A stretch of 62,563 nucleotides of DNA from Clostridia bacterium (lineage in GTDB: Bacteria; Bacillota; Clostridia; Christensenellales; Borkfalkiaceae): assembly GCA_017399035.1 (NCBI GenBank), contig JAFQEM010000010.1, forward strand, positions 1 to 62,563, written 5' to 3'. Made by a program: the position numbers and the translations under genes. Shown here in pieces: positions 53,209 through 62,439 of the stretch (its first letter is position 1; every line of letters starts with the position of its first letter). The notes under the pieces are model-generated. The model had not been told where the DNA came from, did no database searches, and worked only from the letters and a program-made list of their open reading frames with translations.

Positions 53209-54471
53209 CTAATCAACAAATTCAAATTCTTCACCGCCGATTATAACGGTAGATTTATCGGTTGCGCCCATTTTGCGCAATTCTGCAATTATTCCACGGT
53301 CTCTTAAAACTTTATGGAAATATGCAAGTGAGTTCATATCGTCAAGCACAACGTTTCTTTTAAGCACTTCAACTAGTGTTCCAACAACGACGAACGTTTC
53401 ACCCTCTTTGAAAATCTCATAAGACAATCTTTCAGGCTTAACGTAATTAAACTCTTCAAATTCAAGCGGTTTAACTGGCGGTAATTTAACCAAAACGTCG
53501 TAAATTGCTTGTTTTAAAGTATCAAGCCCCTTGCCCGTTACTGCAGAAATTTCAATAATTTTATGTTTTCTGCCTATCTTTTTCTTAAACTCTTTAAAGT
53601 TTTCTTCCGCACCGTAAATATCAAGTTTGTTTGCCGCTATAATTTGTTTACGCTTTGCAAGTTCAGGACTGTAATTTTTGAGTTCTGCGTTTATTTTTAA
53701 ATAATCGTCGTAAGGGTCTCTTCCTTCAACGCCAGAAACGTCGATAACGTGCACGAGCATTCGCGTTCTTTCAATATGTCTTAAAAATTCCGTGCCTAAC
53801 CCTGCGCCTTCGCTAGCCCCTTCAATAAGCCCTGGGATATCGGCAACCAAAAATTGATTATCATAATAATCTGCAACGCCAAGGTTGGGTGATAACGTGG
53901 TAAAATGATAATTTGCAATCTTTGGGCGCGCACGCGTAATTTTTGAAAGCACGGTAGATTTACCTACGTTAGGGAAACCAACCAAGCCCACGTCTGCAAT
54001 AGTCTTTAATTCAAGCGTAACTTTTTTAGCCTCTGTCTTTTCGCCCGTCTGTGAAAAATGCGGGGCGTGTCTACGAGAGTTTGCAAATTTTGCGTTACCC
54101 TTTCCGCCGTCGCCACCGACAAGCACCACTTTTTTCTGCCCGTCAGTAAACATATCCGCAATAATTCCGCCCGTTTCTTTATCTTTAATAACCGTACCGA
54201 GTGGAACTCTCAACACGATATCTTCGCCAGATTTACCAAAACAGTCTTTAGGGCCACCGTTTTCACCGTTGCCTGCAACGTATTTAGTTTTATAATAATA
54301 ATCTGCAAGACTAGTTAGCGTTTTGTCAGCAACAAAAATAACGTCGCCACCCTTTCCGCCGTCGCCACCGTCAGGGCCACCGCTCACTTTGCCTTTATAA
54401 TGGATAAACGAAGTGATGCCGTTTCCGCCGTCACCCGCTTTAATTGTAATCAACGCTCTGTCTATAAACAT
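53209..54471 (-). CDS. obg: Obg GTPase (CgtA)
   Basis: 420 residues. The glycine-rich N-terminal Obg fold (IKAGDGGNGITSF, GGPDGGDGGKGGDV) leads into the G domain (GFPNVGKST, DIPGLIEGASEGAGLG, NKLD). A C-terminal OCT domain follows (about 345-420). It takes part in 50S assembly and stress control. The usual upstream rplU-rpmA genes are not here; nth is upstream instead, 3 nt away. Confidence 0.98.
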   Translation of the reverse strand: MFIDRALITIKAGDGGNGITSFIHYKGKVSGGPDGGDGGKGGDVIFVADKTLTSLADYYYKTKYVAGNGENGGPKDCFGKSGEDIVLRVPLGTVIKDKETGGIIADMFTDGQKKVVLVGGDGGKGNAKFANSRRHAPHFSQTGEKTEAKKVTLELKTIADVGLVGFPNVGKSTVLSKITRARPKIANYHFTTLSPNLGVADYYDNQFLVADIPGLIEGASEGAGLGTEFLRHIERTRMLVHVIDVSGVEGRDPYDDYLKINAELKNYSPELAKRKQIIAANKLDIYGAEENFKEFKKKIGRKHKIIEISAVTGKGLDTLKQAIYDVLVKLPPVKPLEFEEFNYVKPERLSYEIFKEGETFVVVGTLVEVLKRNVVLDDMNSLAYFHKVLRDRGIIAELRKMGATDKSTVIIGGEEFEFVD

Positions 54472-54474
54472 AAT

Positions 54475-55101
54475 TCACCTTTTAATCTTTTTTGCGCACA
54501 ACTCACTTATCGGACACCCTGCGCAATCGGGTTTAATAGATTTACAAAAACTTCTGCCAAGATATATCAAATAATGGTGCGCCCTTGACCAGTCTTTTTC
54601 ATCAAGAATTTTCATCAATGCTTTTTCAGTATCTAACACGTTTTTTGCATTTGCTAGCCCGATACGGTTGCTAACCCTAAAAACGTGCGTGTCAACGGCT
54701 ATAGCGTTTCCGCCAAACGCCACGCTATAAACAACGTTTGCAGTTTTTCTGCCTACACCTGCAAGCGTTTGTAAGTCTTTCAAATTGTTTGGAACTTGTC
54801 CGTTAAATTTTTCTAAAATATCTTTGCTTGCGCTTAAAATATGCTTTGCTTTATCACGATAAAATCCACAAGAATAAATATATCCTTCTAGCGCATCATT
54901 AGATAACTCTAGCATTTTTTGAGGCGTGTTATAATCTTTAAAAAGAACCGCGGTAACTTTGTTCACACGCTCGTCAGTGCATTGTGCAGATAAAATAACT
55001 GCAACCAACAACTCGTAAGGCGTGGTAAATTTTAACGCAGGCTTGTCCGTAAAAATCCCCGATAGTTTTTCAACTATCGTTTTTGCGGTTTGTTTGTTCA
55101 T
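54475..55101 (-). CDS. nth: Endonuclease III
   Basis: 208 residues from ATG 55101 with AGGTG upstream (a GTG lies 3 codons earlier). The helix-hairpin-helix LQTLAGVGRKTANVV holds the catalytic Lys, AVDTHVFRVSNR holds the catalytic Asp, and the C-terminus carries C-x6-C-x2-C-x5-C for a [4Fe-4S] cluster. It removes oxidised pyrimidines and cuts abasic sites. It is coupled to obg by a 3-nt gap. Confidence 0.97.
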   Translation of the reverse strand: MNKQTAKTIVEKLSGIFTDKPALKFTTPYELLVAVILSAQCTDERVNKVTAVLFKDYNTPQKMLELSNDALEGYIYSCGFYRDKAKHILSASKDILEKFNGQVPNNLKDLQTLAGVGRKTANVVYSVAFGGNAIAVDTHVFRVSNRIGLANAKNVLDTEKALMKILDEKDWSRAHHYLIYLGRSFCKSIKPDCAGCPISELCAKKIKR

Positions 55102-55178
55102 AATTATCACCTATTTCAGTTTAACATAAACCACAGGGATTTTACAAGCGTTTTTTAAGCGTTTTTGTCGTGTTTTAT

Positions 55179-55436
55179 TCAAATACTTCTCACTAATCGT
55201 TTACTTCCGTAAACACTAATAAGAAAAAAACCTGCAAACGAACTTGCATTAAACGACATAACGGCGTGTTTTGCGCTAGAAAAAGCATTTTTTGAAACTT
55301 TTACGGATAGCCCACAACCTACGCCCGCCTCTTTAGGAGTGTTTACTATTTCGTTGTATAATCCACGTCTACGCAAAAATTCAGAAAACGCTACCGTATG
55401 CGCACGCGAACGGAAAGCAATTATAACGTATTCCAT
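55179..55436 (-). CDS. DUF3343 small protein (putative S/Se carrier)
   Basis: 85 residues. MEYVIIAFRSRAHTVAFSEFLRRRG and TPKEAGVGCGLSVKV match DUF3343, with the conserved Cys in GVGCGLS. The family is proposed to carry sulfur or selenium and is often coded beside a cysteine-desulfurase-like enzyme or YedF/SelD. Here the divergent neighbour is exactly such an enzyme. GGAGG ribosome site. Confidence 0.85.
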   Translation of the reverse strand: MEYVIIAFRSRAHTVAFSEFLRRRGLYNEIVNTPKEAGVGCGLSVKVSKNAFSSAKHAVMSFNASSFAGFFLISVYGSKRLVRSI

Positions 55437-55529
55437 AAAACTCTCCTCCTTTGCATAAAAGAAAAATTTTTCTTATACAATATAGTATTAAACTACTTAA
55501 ATTTTTTGTTACCTATAAGGGGAGTTTTT

Positions 55530-56672
55530 ATGATTTATTTTGACAATGCCGCTACGGGCGGTTTTAAACCACGCGCAGTAACTGACGCCGTTGAAACGGT
55601 TGTTAGATATCTTTCTGCTAACCCAACTCGTAGCGGACACCGACTTGCAATAACCGGCGCGCAAACGATTTCTAAATGCAGAGAAAGTTTGGCTAATATG
55701 TTCGGCGGAATTTCCGAACGGGTAATTTTTACCAAAAACTGCACCGAAGCGCTAAATCTTGCAATATTAGGTTTTTGCACGCAAGGGGCGCACGTTATAA
55801 CCACGGTATACGAGCATAATTCAGTTTTGCGCCCACTGTTTGCCCTTAAAGAAAAAAACGTTATAACCCTTGACGTTGTTTCGCCAAAGCAAGACCAACC
55901 TTTTGCAATTACTATAAAAGAAAAAATTAAACCTGAAACAAAACTTATAGTTGCAACTTCGGTTTCTAACGTAACAGGCTACGAATTGCCTATAAACGAG
56001 ATTGCGTTTATTGCAAAAGAAAATGGCGTAAAACTTTTAGTAGACGGCGCGCAAGGTGGTGGACACGTTCAGTTAAACTTAAAAAAAGACGGAATAAATA
56101 TGCTCGCTCGTGCAGGGCATAAAGGTCTTTACGGAATTATGGGCATAGGCGCGCTTTTATTTGACGAGAGTGTGGAATTAAACCCTATTATTTTTGGTGG
56201 AACAGGCAACGAATCTTTTAATTTAAATCAACCCTCTTGCTACCCTGAAAGGTTAGAATCAGGCACTCTCAACCTACCTGCAATAGCATCTTTAAGCGAA
56301 GGCGTAAACTATATTTGCACCAACTTAAAAAATTTTAGCGCGCACCTTTATAACGCCACCGAACACTTGATAAGCGGATTAAATACAATAAAAGGCGTGC
56401 AAGTTTATTCACACCCAAACAGAGCAGGCATTGTGTCTTTTTCTATTAAAAATATCCCTAGCGTTGAAGTTGCGGATATATTAAATTCTAATTACGACGT
56501 TGCCGTTCGCGGTGGTTTGCACTGCGCCCCGCTTTTACATAAATTCTTAAAAACCGACGACGACGGTTTAGTTAGGGTTAGCCTTGCAGTACAAAACAGC
56601 ACTCGCGAAATAAATTATTTTCTTTCCGCAGTAGAAAAAATTGCAAAAAGTTGCAACAATTATAAAAGTTAA
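55530..56672 (+). CDS. Cysteine desulfurase-like class V aminotransferase
   Basis: 380 residues from ATG 55530 with AAGGGGAG upstream; the longer frame from 55398 runs into the divergent DUF3343 gene. It starts IYFDNAATGGFKP. The PLP lysine is in ARAGHKGLYG. The Cys-bearing loop near the end is RGGLHCAP, typical of group II (SufS/CsdA-like) enzymes. It would release sulfur or selenium from cysteine or selenocysteine. Its DUF3343 neighbour is the probable acceptor. No sufU/iscU scaffold lies beside it. Confidence 0.93.
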   Translation: MIYFDNAATGGFKPRAVTDAVETVVRYLSANPTRSGHRLAITGAQTISKCRESLANMFGGISERVIFTKNCTEALNLAILGFCTQGAHVITTVYEHNSVLRPLFALKEKNVITLDVVSPKQDQPFAITIKEKIKPETKLIVATSVSNVTGYELPINEIAFIAKENGVKLLVDGAQGGGHVQLNLKKDGINMLARAGHKGLYGIMGIGALLFDESVELNPIIFGGTGNESFNLNQPSCYPERLESGTLNLPAIASLSEGVNYICTNLKNFSAHLYNATEHLISGLNTIKGVQVYSHPNRAGIVSFSIKNIPSVEVADILNSNYDVAVRGGLHCAPLLHKFLKTDDDGLVRVSLAVQNSTREINYFLSAVEKIAKSCNNYKS

Positions 56673-56956
56673 ATTTTCTTGAGTTCAGCAACTACTTTAT
56701 AAAGCATTTTTTTCTTTTTCGCATCTAACATAGGGGCAAGCATTGTTGCAAAATTATCTATATCGGCATTTGAAAGAGTTCCGTTCCTTTTTCCTTTCTT
56801 TGCCTCGTTATAAATTGCCATAAGCAGTTCGTTTTGATTTTTTCCGTCAAAACGAGATGCCAAAGAAGAAACCATATTAACTATGTTTTCGTCCATACCC
56901 TCGGGTATATCTTGCTTTTTACCACCGTTTTTTACGTATTCGTTAAAATCTTGCAT
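56669..56956 (-). CDS. Small conserved-looking protein, unknown
   Basis: 95 residues, helical and charged: MDENIVNMVSSLASRFDGKNQNELLMAIYNEAKKGKRNGTLSNADIDNFATMLAPML. It has no signal and no metal motif. The pattern of a short helix bundle resembles small uncharacterised clostridial proteins. It converges on the desulfurase gene with a 4-nt overlap and is divergent from another small protein gene. Function unknown. Confidence 0.7.
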   Translation of the reverse strand: MQDFNEYVKNGGKKQDIPEGMDENIVNMVSSLASRFDGKNQNELLMAIYNEAKKGKRNGTLSNADIDNFATMLAPMLDAKKKKMLYKVVAELKKI

Positions 56957-57016
56957 AATTCACCCCTTTAAAAATTTTTTCAATTCTATCTTATGTAATT
57001 CATATACTGTATTGTT

Positions 57017-57304
57017 ATGGAATTATTACAAATTTTATTATCTTTTCTAAACGGAAGTTACGACGGTAAACTTAAACCTATAGTCGACCTTGTACAAAAA
57101 AACAACTTTGACCTAAAGAAAATTTTGCAAAACGTTGACGCAAATACCCTTGCGCCTTTGGTTAAACTTTTTATGGAACAAAGCGCAAAAAAACACCCCG
57201 AAAATACTTCGGGGCAAAGCGAATACGGCTTATCCCCCATTGCAGGGTTTGCCGATAAAGATATAGTTTTTACGTTGAATAAATATTTTCACGAACCTAC
57301 TTAA
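57017..57304 (+). CDS. Small helical protein, unknown
   Basis: 95 residues: MELLQILLSFLNGSYDGKLKPIVDLVQKNNFDLKKILQNVDANTLAPLVKLF then a Ser/Pro linker and GLSPIAGFADKDIVFTLNKYF. It has an amphipathic start but no clear membrane helix. It is divergent from another 95-residue unknown and converges with the S41 protease gene with a 7-nt gap. No strong Shine-Dalgarno was seen. Function unknown. Confidence 0.55.
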   Translation: MELLQILLSFLNGSYDGKLKPIVDLVQKNNFDLKKILQNVDANTLAPLVKLFMEQSAKKHPENTSGQSEYGLSPIAGFADKDIVFTLNKYFHEPT

Positions 57305-57311
57305 AAAAAGA

Positions 57312-58673
57312 TTAACTACATAGAACTTGTATTGCCTTGTTTATTCCACCACCCTTTTCAGCCTCGGTTGCACCCATTTTAGGGGTTACGCCCACGTCGT
57401 GAATACAAGTTTTAGCATCTGGCCAAAGAATTTTAGCCGTGGTCAATTTGAACGCCCCACCCGACACAAGCATATAAGTGGTTTGCATTATTCCTTTGCC
57501 ATAAGTTTTAGCAACGCCTCGACTATTTTTTTCAACGATAACGTTGTTTATTCCGTCAACTATATCGCCGTAATGCACTATTGCGCCTATTAAACATTCA
57601 GATGCCGACGCTGTATCTTGGTCGCCTAAAATGCAGGCTTTTTGAATAAAACTGCAAAACTTGTTGTTTTTGGTGTAAAAAATTTGATTACCCGTTTTGC
57701 CTGAAGAAATTGCAACGGCAGATTTTTTAGCACCGCCGTTATCGATAAAATACGACGCAATATCACAAAGAACGTCCATATATCCACCGCCGTTTGCTCT
57801 TAAATCAAGAATAAGTTTTGTTTTTCCACGAGTTTTCATAAATTCTAACGCACTGCCTAACTGACTTGACGCACCGCCTTCAAAACCGGTTATTCTGATA
57901 TAGCCAACGGTAGAATCGGTTATTTGTGAATTTAAAACAGAATTCTCTTTACCTGTTGGCGTGCCACTATCCGACGTAAATTTAAATTCTTTTTGGTCGT
58001 CAAGATAATATACGTACGAGGCAACGTACGCGCTCTTTTTGAGAACTGCCGTATAAAAATCACCGTCTCTTTGATATTTGAGCGAAAATTCTTTTCCATT
58101 TTCTATTTGACTAAAATACACAAGCGAGTGATTGACAGAAGTGAAAGTTGTTTCTTGTCCGTCTACCGTGGCAGAAACTAACAAGTCCCCAACCTTTCCG
58201 CCTGCTCTATCAAACGGTGAATTCAAAATCACTTGGTCAACTTCAAGGTCTTCCGTGCTGTAAAAAGAAACCCCAACGCCGTCGTAATTGCCATGCGACG
58301 TGCTTTGAACTTTTTTATATTCTTCAGCCGTGTAATATTTAGAATATTTATCTAAAATAGCGTTTACTAATGCGTCTGCAACGTCTTTTTCGGTAATGCT
58401 ACGCGGTTCACCCGTCGTAGGGTCGTAAATATACCCCACCTTTTCCATCATTGTAACGATATCGCTTGCGACGTTTGCGTTTCTTCCACGCACTAGATAA
58501 CTTGTAAAAAATCCGCCCGCAAAAGTAATAATAAACAAAATTACGCTTAAAATTATGCTAACTGATTTTTTTATTTTATTCGGCTTATCGCCTTTTTGTT
58601 TTATTTGGCTATCGTTTTTAACACCGTCATCTAACGACTTATTTAAAACTTGACTTTCTTTATTATCGCTCAT
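57312..58673 (-). CDS. S41-family (CtpA-like) serine peptidase, membrane-anchored
   Basis: 453 residues. One membrane helix at about 36-60 anchors the protein, with the rest outside. A PDZ domain (about 130-220) precedes the catalytic core: VGYIRITGF, the Ser nucleophile in TASASECLIGAI, and the Lys in TYGKGIMQT. It processes or degrades exported proteins; some homologues act in sporulation signalling. It stands alone, with a terminator just upstream that separates it from the regulator gene. Confidence 0.93.
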   Translation of the reverse strand: MSDNKESQVLNKSLDDGVKNDSQIKQKGDKPNKIKKSVSIILSVILFIITFAGGFFTSYLVRGRNANVASDIVTMMEKVGYIYDPTTGEPRSITEKDVADALVNAILDKYSKYYTAEEYKKVQSTSHGNYDGVGVSFYSTEDLEVDQVILNSPFDRAGGKVGDLLVSATVDGQETTFTSVNHSLVYFSQIENGKEFSLKYQRDGDFYTAVLKKSAYVASYVYYLDDQKEFKFTSDSGTPTGKENSVLNSQITDSTVGYIRITGFEGGASSQLGSALEFMKTRGKTKLILDLRANGGGYMDVLCDIASYFIDNGGAKKSAVAISSGKTGNQIFYTKNNKFCSFIQKACILGDQDTASASECLIGAIVHYGDIVDGINNVIVEKNSRGVAKTYGKGIMQTTYMLVSGGAFKLTTAKILWPDAKTCIHDVGVTPKMGATEAEKGGGINKAIQVLCS

Positions 58674-58694
58674 AATAATCCTTTTTTAGTAAAC

Positions 58695-58718
58695 AAAAAC
58701 CCGCAAAACGGGTTTTTT
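58695..58718 (-). terminator. Terminator of the PucR-type regulator gene
   Basis: AAAACCCG / CGGGTTTT with CAAAA loop; the minus-strand product ends in TTTTT. It lies just ahead of the S41 peptidase gene. Confidence 0.8.
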
Positions 58719-58746
58719 AACATAAAATATAAATACGTATCCAAAA

Positions 58747-59787
58747 TTATCTTACCAACTTTGAGAGTATAGTAATTAACCTAAAGGTTACTGCGTCGGA
58801 AAATTTTCTAATATTCAGCCCCGTTGCCTTTTCAATTTTATCAAGCCTATAAGTTAGCGTATTGCGGTGCAAATATAGTTTTCTAGACGTTTCACTAACG
58901 TTTAAACTATTTTCTAAAAATTCTTCTGCTGTGTTAATCATTTCGTCATCAAGAAAAATTTCTCTTGCGCCCGAATCTAACAACGTTTCAAGATATTCGT
59001 TAAGTTTATATTTTGGCAAATCTTCAATCATTTTTATAAGCATATATTCTTTAAACGAGTGAACTTCGCCTTTAGAATTTATGGCGTTGCACATTCTAAC
59101 AGCCGTCATTGCTTGCGAATAAGACGTGCTTAAATCGGCTATGGTCTTAACCGTTCCGCCGATAGATATCCTTACGGAAACGCCCGTTTCTTCATACACC
59201 GATTGTCTTAAAAACTCTGCGTATTCGGTTGACGACTGATATTCGTTGCTATCTTCATCAATAAATTTAACAAACGCAAGTTGGCTATCGTCAATTTTAA
59301 CAACGAAATCAAGCCCTTCGTTGCCGTAGGTTTTTAAAACTTGCATAACGTCTTCAATAGACACAGGGCTTACGCTCATAACCATTACGAAAGACGGCAT
59401 ATCTTTCATTGAGTATTTACGCATATATCTTGAAATTTGCGAGTGATTTGTTTCACCAAGCAATATCGCCTTGCAAAAATCCGTTCTAGATAAACCAGAC
59501 TCTTTAAAATATGAGTTTTCGGCAAGTTCGCCTATCAAAAAAGCATAATTATATTCCGTTTCCGTGCAACCGTCAATGCTACCGATAAAACATTTGCTTT
59601 TATATTTTATGTAGAATAAGGTTTTATTGAGAGTTGGATAACGCTTTATGCCTTCAAAATCGGTGGGAACGGTATCGCCTATATTTCCGTTACCTGCAAT
59701 ATAATCTCCGCCCGCATCATAAACTGAAAAATTTATGCCCGTTTTTTCTCTTATTCCGCTGATAAAAATTCTTATATCTGCATCCAT
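58747..59787 (-). CDS. CdaR/PucR-type transcriptional regulator
   Basis: 346 residues. The N-terminal part (about 1-90) resembles a sugar-diacid recognition-like or GAF-type sensor (SGIREKTGINFSVYDAGGDYIAG). The middle (120-260) is a GGDEF-like CdaR segment. The C-terminal PucR-type helix-turn-helix is ENSLNVSETSRKLYLHRNTLTYRLDKIEKATG. Such regulators respond to carbohydrates or nucleotides. Its target may be the MsmX-type ATPase gene upstream, but that is inference. Confidence 0.88.
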   Translation of the reverse strand: MDADIRIFISGIREKTGINFSVYDAGGDYIAGNGNIGDTVPTDFEGIKRYPTLNKTLFYIKYKSKCFIGSIDGCTETEYNYAFLIGELAENSYFKESGLSRTDFCKAILLGETNHSQISRYMRKYSMKDMPSFVMVMSVSPVSIEDVMQVLKTYGNEGLDFVVKIDDSQLAFVKFIDEDSNEYQSSTEYAEFLRQSVYEETGVSVRISIGGTVKTIADLSTSYSQAMTAVRMCNAINSKGEVHSFKEYMLIKMIEDLPKYKLNEYLETLLDSGAREIFLDDEMINTAEEFLENSLNVSETSRKLYLHRNTLTYRLDKIEKATGLNIRKFSDAVTFRLITILSKLVR

Positions 59788-59946
59788 AGCATATCCCCTT
59801 AACTGGTTGTAAAAAAATTATAACCTTTTTTTAGTTAAATTACAATCAAAATGAAAAGAATTTTTAATTTATTCGTCATTTTGCACAAAAATCTTTTTTT
59901 ATAGCACTTAAAAATAGGGGTTTATAATAAATTTTGTTTAAAAAAC

Positions 59947-59974
59947 AAACCGCCGAGAAATTTCTCGGCGGTTT
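59947..59974 (-). terminator. Terminator of the MsmX-type gene
   Basis: Perfect 28-bp palindrome AAACCGCCGAGAAA / TTTCTCGGCGGTTT; the minus-strand flank is T-rich. Confidence 0.85.
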
Positions 59975-59990
59975 ATGTTGAAAACTAAAA

Positions 59991-61412
59991 TTAGTTATTT
60001 TCTTCTTTATTAGCAGTTTCTTCTGCAGGTGCTTCAGCGGGTGTTTCAACAGGTGCTTCTTCAACTGCGGGTGCTTTTTTTGCCAACTTCTTTTCCATTT
60101 TAAGACGTTGTTTTTCAGCTTCAGCAGCAGCCTTTGCTTCTTCTTCAGCAAGTTTAGCAGCGGCAGCAGCAGCCTTTTCAGCTTCTTCTGCTTCACGTTT
60201 TGCTTGCAATGCTTCGATTTCTGCCTTATTTTCTTCGCTACGAGCAAGGATAGTAACTTCCGTTTCTTTATCAAAGATGTGGCTGTGTTCGATATCAAGA
60301 GCAATCTTAACAGTATCGCCACCCTTGGTGGTAGAACGAGAGTCAACCTTTGCAGTAAGGTTACTTACGTCGTCAACGATAGAACGGAGGTCTTCTTCGC
60401 CTTCGGGGGGAAGTTCAGACCTAGTTTTGCAGTAAAGCAAGGTTTCAGAACCAAGCGCTTCAACAACGTCAACCTTAACTTCGATAGTTTGGTTTTTAGC
60501 GTCGTTAACCCAAGTTTCTTCGTCGTGGATATCTTCAGGTCTAATACCGAAAACGATTTCTCTATCGGTGTTAAGATATTTTTCAAGGTTGCAAATGAGA
60601 GCAACTTTGCTCTTGGGAAGAAGAATCTTTTCAAGACCAAATTCAAGATAAACTTTAGTCTTCGTTCCAGTAAGTTTACCAGTGAAGAAGTTCATTTGAG
60701 GTGTTCCGATAAAGCCTGCAACGAATTGATTGATGGGGTGGTCGTAAAGGTTGATAGGAGTATCAACTTGTTGCATAAATCCATCTTTCATAACAACGAT
60801 TCTAGTACCCATGGTCATAGCTTCAACTTGGTCGTGGGTAACGTAGATAAAGGTTGTTGCAAGTCTGTTATGAAGTTTGGTAATTTCGGTTCTCATTTGA
60901 GAACGAAGTTTTGCGTCCAAGTTAGAAAGCGGTTCGTCAAGAAGGAATACTTTAGGTTCACGAACGATTGCACGACCAAGCGCAACACGTTGACGTTGAC
61001 CACCAGAAAGTGCCTTTGGCTTTCTAGAAAGATACATTTCAATACCAAGAATTCTTGCAGCCTCTTTAACTCTTTGGTCAATTTGGGGCTTGGGCATTTT
61101 TCTAAGTTTAAGACCGAATGCCATGTTATCATAAACGGTCATGTGGGGATAAAGAGCATAGTTTTGGAAAACCATTGCGATATCTCTATCTTTAGGTGCG
61201 CGGTTGTTTACGAGAACGCCGTCGATATAAAGTTCACCAGAAGAAATTTCTTCCAAACCTGCTATCATACGAAGAGTGGTAGATTTACCACAGCCTGAAG
61301 GTCCAACGAAAACGATAAATTCTTTGTCCTCAATGTCAAGGTTAAAGTCGGTAACTGCAGTTACGCCTGACGGATAAACCTTGTAGATGTTTTTAAGATT
61401 TAAACTTGCCAT
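59991..61412 (-). CDS. msmX: MsmX/UgpC-type sugar ABC transporter ATPase with Ala/Glu-rich tail
   Basis: 473 residues. Walker [12 protein letters not shown]-loop, signature [14 protein letters not shown], Walker [17 protein letters not shown] and the H-loop [11 protein letters not shown] form a standard ATPase (about 1-240), followed by the OB/TOBE regulatory domain (about 240-390). A ~75-residue tail rich in Ala, Glu and Lys is added, likely coiled-coil then disordered. MsmX-type ATPases energise many carbohydrate importers. It is an orphan here, with no permease nearby. Confidence 0.93.
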   Translation of the reverse strand: MASLNLKNIYKVYPSGVTAVTDFNLDIEDKEFIVFVGPSGCGKSTTLRMIAGLEEISSGELYIDGVLVNNRAPKDRDIAMVFQNYALYPHMTVYDNMAFGLKLRKMPKPQIDQRVKEAARILGIEMYLSRKPKALSGGQRQRVALGRAIVREPKVFLLDEPLSNLDAKLRSQMRTEITKLHNRLATTFIYVTHDQVEAMTMGTRIVVMKDGFMQQVDTPINLYDHPINQFVAGFIGTPQMNFFTGKLTGTKTKVYLEFGLEKILLPKSKVALICNLEKYLNTDREIVFGIRPEDIHDEETWVNDAKNQTIEVKVDVVEALGSETLLYCKTRSELPPEGEEDLRSIVDDVSNLTAKVDSRSTTKGGDTVKIALDIEHSHIFDKETEVTILARSEENKAEIEALQAKREAEEAEKAAAAAAKLAEEEAKAAAEAEKQRLKMEKKLAKKAPAVEEAPVETPAEAPAEETANKEENN

Positions 61413-61425
61413 AATTTTCCTCCGT

Positions 61426-61442
61426 GGTTGGCTTGTCCAACC
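61426..61442 (-). promoter_or_regulatory. 5' leader hairpin of the MsmX-type gene
   Basis: GGTTGG-CTTGT-CCAACC inverted repeat directly upstream of the GGAGG ribosome site. It may be an operator or stabilising mRNA stem, like the one at ppdK. Confidence 0.45.
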
Positions 61443-61463
61443 CGTTTAATTTTTTACTATTAT

Positions 61464-61492
61464 ATTATACTTCATTTTTGTAAATTTTACAA
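61464..61492 (-). promoter_or_regulatory. Promoter of the MsmX-type gene
   Basis: TTGTAA (61487-61492), 17-bp spacer, TATAAT (61464-61469) on the minus strand. Confidence 0.6.
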
Positions 61493-61544
61493 TAGGCAAT
61501 TTTTATAAATATATTTGTTTATTATGTATAAATTGCACAAAAGC

Positions 61545-62120
61545 CTAGTCCAGTTCGTCTAACGTTAAATCATAGGCAGGCGCAAACTCTTTCAAATAGT
61601 AGTCAACCTCTACTCTTTTAAGGTTTTTGAGTTCTGCGCCTATAGTGGTTTTTGCCTTTTTAAATTCTGAATTTCCCGCCCTTATTTCTTCAACGCACTT
61701 TAGGTAAGCGGCAAGCCTGTCTGCACATTTGACAAGTTTATATTCTTCCGTTGTTTCGTCGGGCATAACGTAGTCAATATATTCCGAACGCAAATTTTCT
61801 GGTAGCATTTGTATAAGTTTTTCACACGCGCCTTTTTCTAAATCTTTATACGCCGATTTTATTTCGGGGTTAAAATATTTTATAGGCGTTGGCAAATCAC
61901 CCGTAATTACTTCACCCACTTCGTGATATTGCGCAAGCAACACAACCTTTTCTACGCTTATGTTATTTGAATATATTTTATTTGATATAAGAGCAAGTGC
62001 GTGCGCTATTACTGCAACTTGTTGACTATGTTCCATAATGTTTTCTTCTCTAACAGAACGCATAAGCGACCAACGCTTGATATATTTCATACGGTTGATA
62101 AAAGCAAAAAATTTATACAT
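61545..62120 (-). CDS. YfbR-like 5'-deoxynucleotidase (HD domain)
   Basis: 191 residues. The start FFAFINRMKYIKRWSLMRSVREENIMEHSQQVA and the HD motif YHEVGEVITGDLPTP match YfbR, which removes the 5'-phosphate from deoxynucleoside monophosphates. Later KCADRLAAYLKC supplies the second Asp. An alternative start at the second Met is possible. No nearby gene suggests a different role. Confidence 0.88.
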   Translation of the reverse strand: MYKFFAFINRMKYIKRWSLMRSVREENIMEHSQQVAVIAHALALISNKIYSNNISVEKVVLLAQYHEVGEVITGDLPTPIKYFNPEIKSAYKDLEKGACEKLIQMLPENLRSEYIDYVMPDETTEEYKLVKCADRLAAYLKCVEEIRAGNSEFKKAKTTIGAELKNLKRVEVDYYLKEFAPAYDLTLDELD

Positions 62121-62207
62121 TATATATACATCCCCTTTCGTTAATAAATTTTACATTTTTAGAGTGAAAAATTTTGTTTGGATTTTTATTTTACCATATT
62201 ATTTTGC

Positions 62208-62236
62208 TTGACGCAATAAAATAAAAGTGATATTAT
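62208..62236 (+). promoter_or_regulatory. Promoter of the TPP riboswitch transcript
   Basis: TTGACG (62208-62213), 17-bp spacer, TATTAT (62231-62236). Confidence 0.65.
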
Positions 62237-62262
62237 GTGCTTAATAAAATATTTTTACATAT

Positions 62263-62345
62263 TCGCTATGGGTGCCGAAAGGCTGAGATTATACCATTTG
62301 AATCCGCAAGATAATGCTTGAAGGAAATGCAAAATGATAACGCTA
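62263..62345 (+). ncRNA. TPP riboswitch (THI element)
   Basis: It contains GGGTGCCGAAAGGCTGAGAT, then ACCATTTGAATCCGC, then AAGATAATGCTTGAAGGAAA. The CUGAGA thiamine-pyrimidine loop, the TGAA-CCG block and the TAATGC...AAGGAAA arm match the THI consensus. The downstream gene lies past the window edge and should be a thiamine synthesis or transport gene. Confidence 0.9.
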
Positions 62346-62348
62346 TTT

Positions 62349-62378
62349 AAGCGCACCCTTTATCGGGTGTGCTTTTTT
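62349..62378 (+). terminator. TPP riboswitch terminator
   Basis: AGCGCACCC-TTTATC-GGGTGTGCT stem followed by T7. It is 4 nt after the aptamer, so ligand binding would favour termination. Confidence 0.85.
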
Positions 62379-62439
62379 TGTGGGTAAATTTGACTGCGCA
62401 ATCGGAAGATAAATCGACCTATTTATAGTGAAATCTTTT

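Noticed and set aside
60108-61298. 396-codon plus-strand ORF
   Set aside because: Antisense to the MsmX-type ATPase; its opening is a Ser/Phe repeat produced by the Ala/Glu tail on the other strand.
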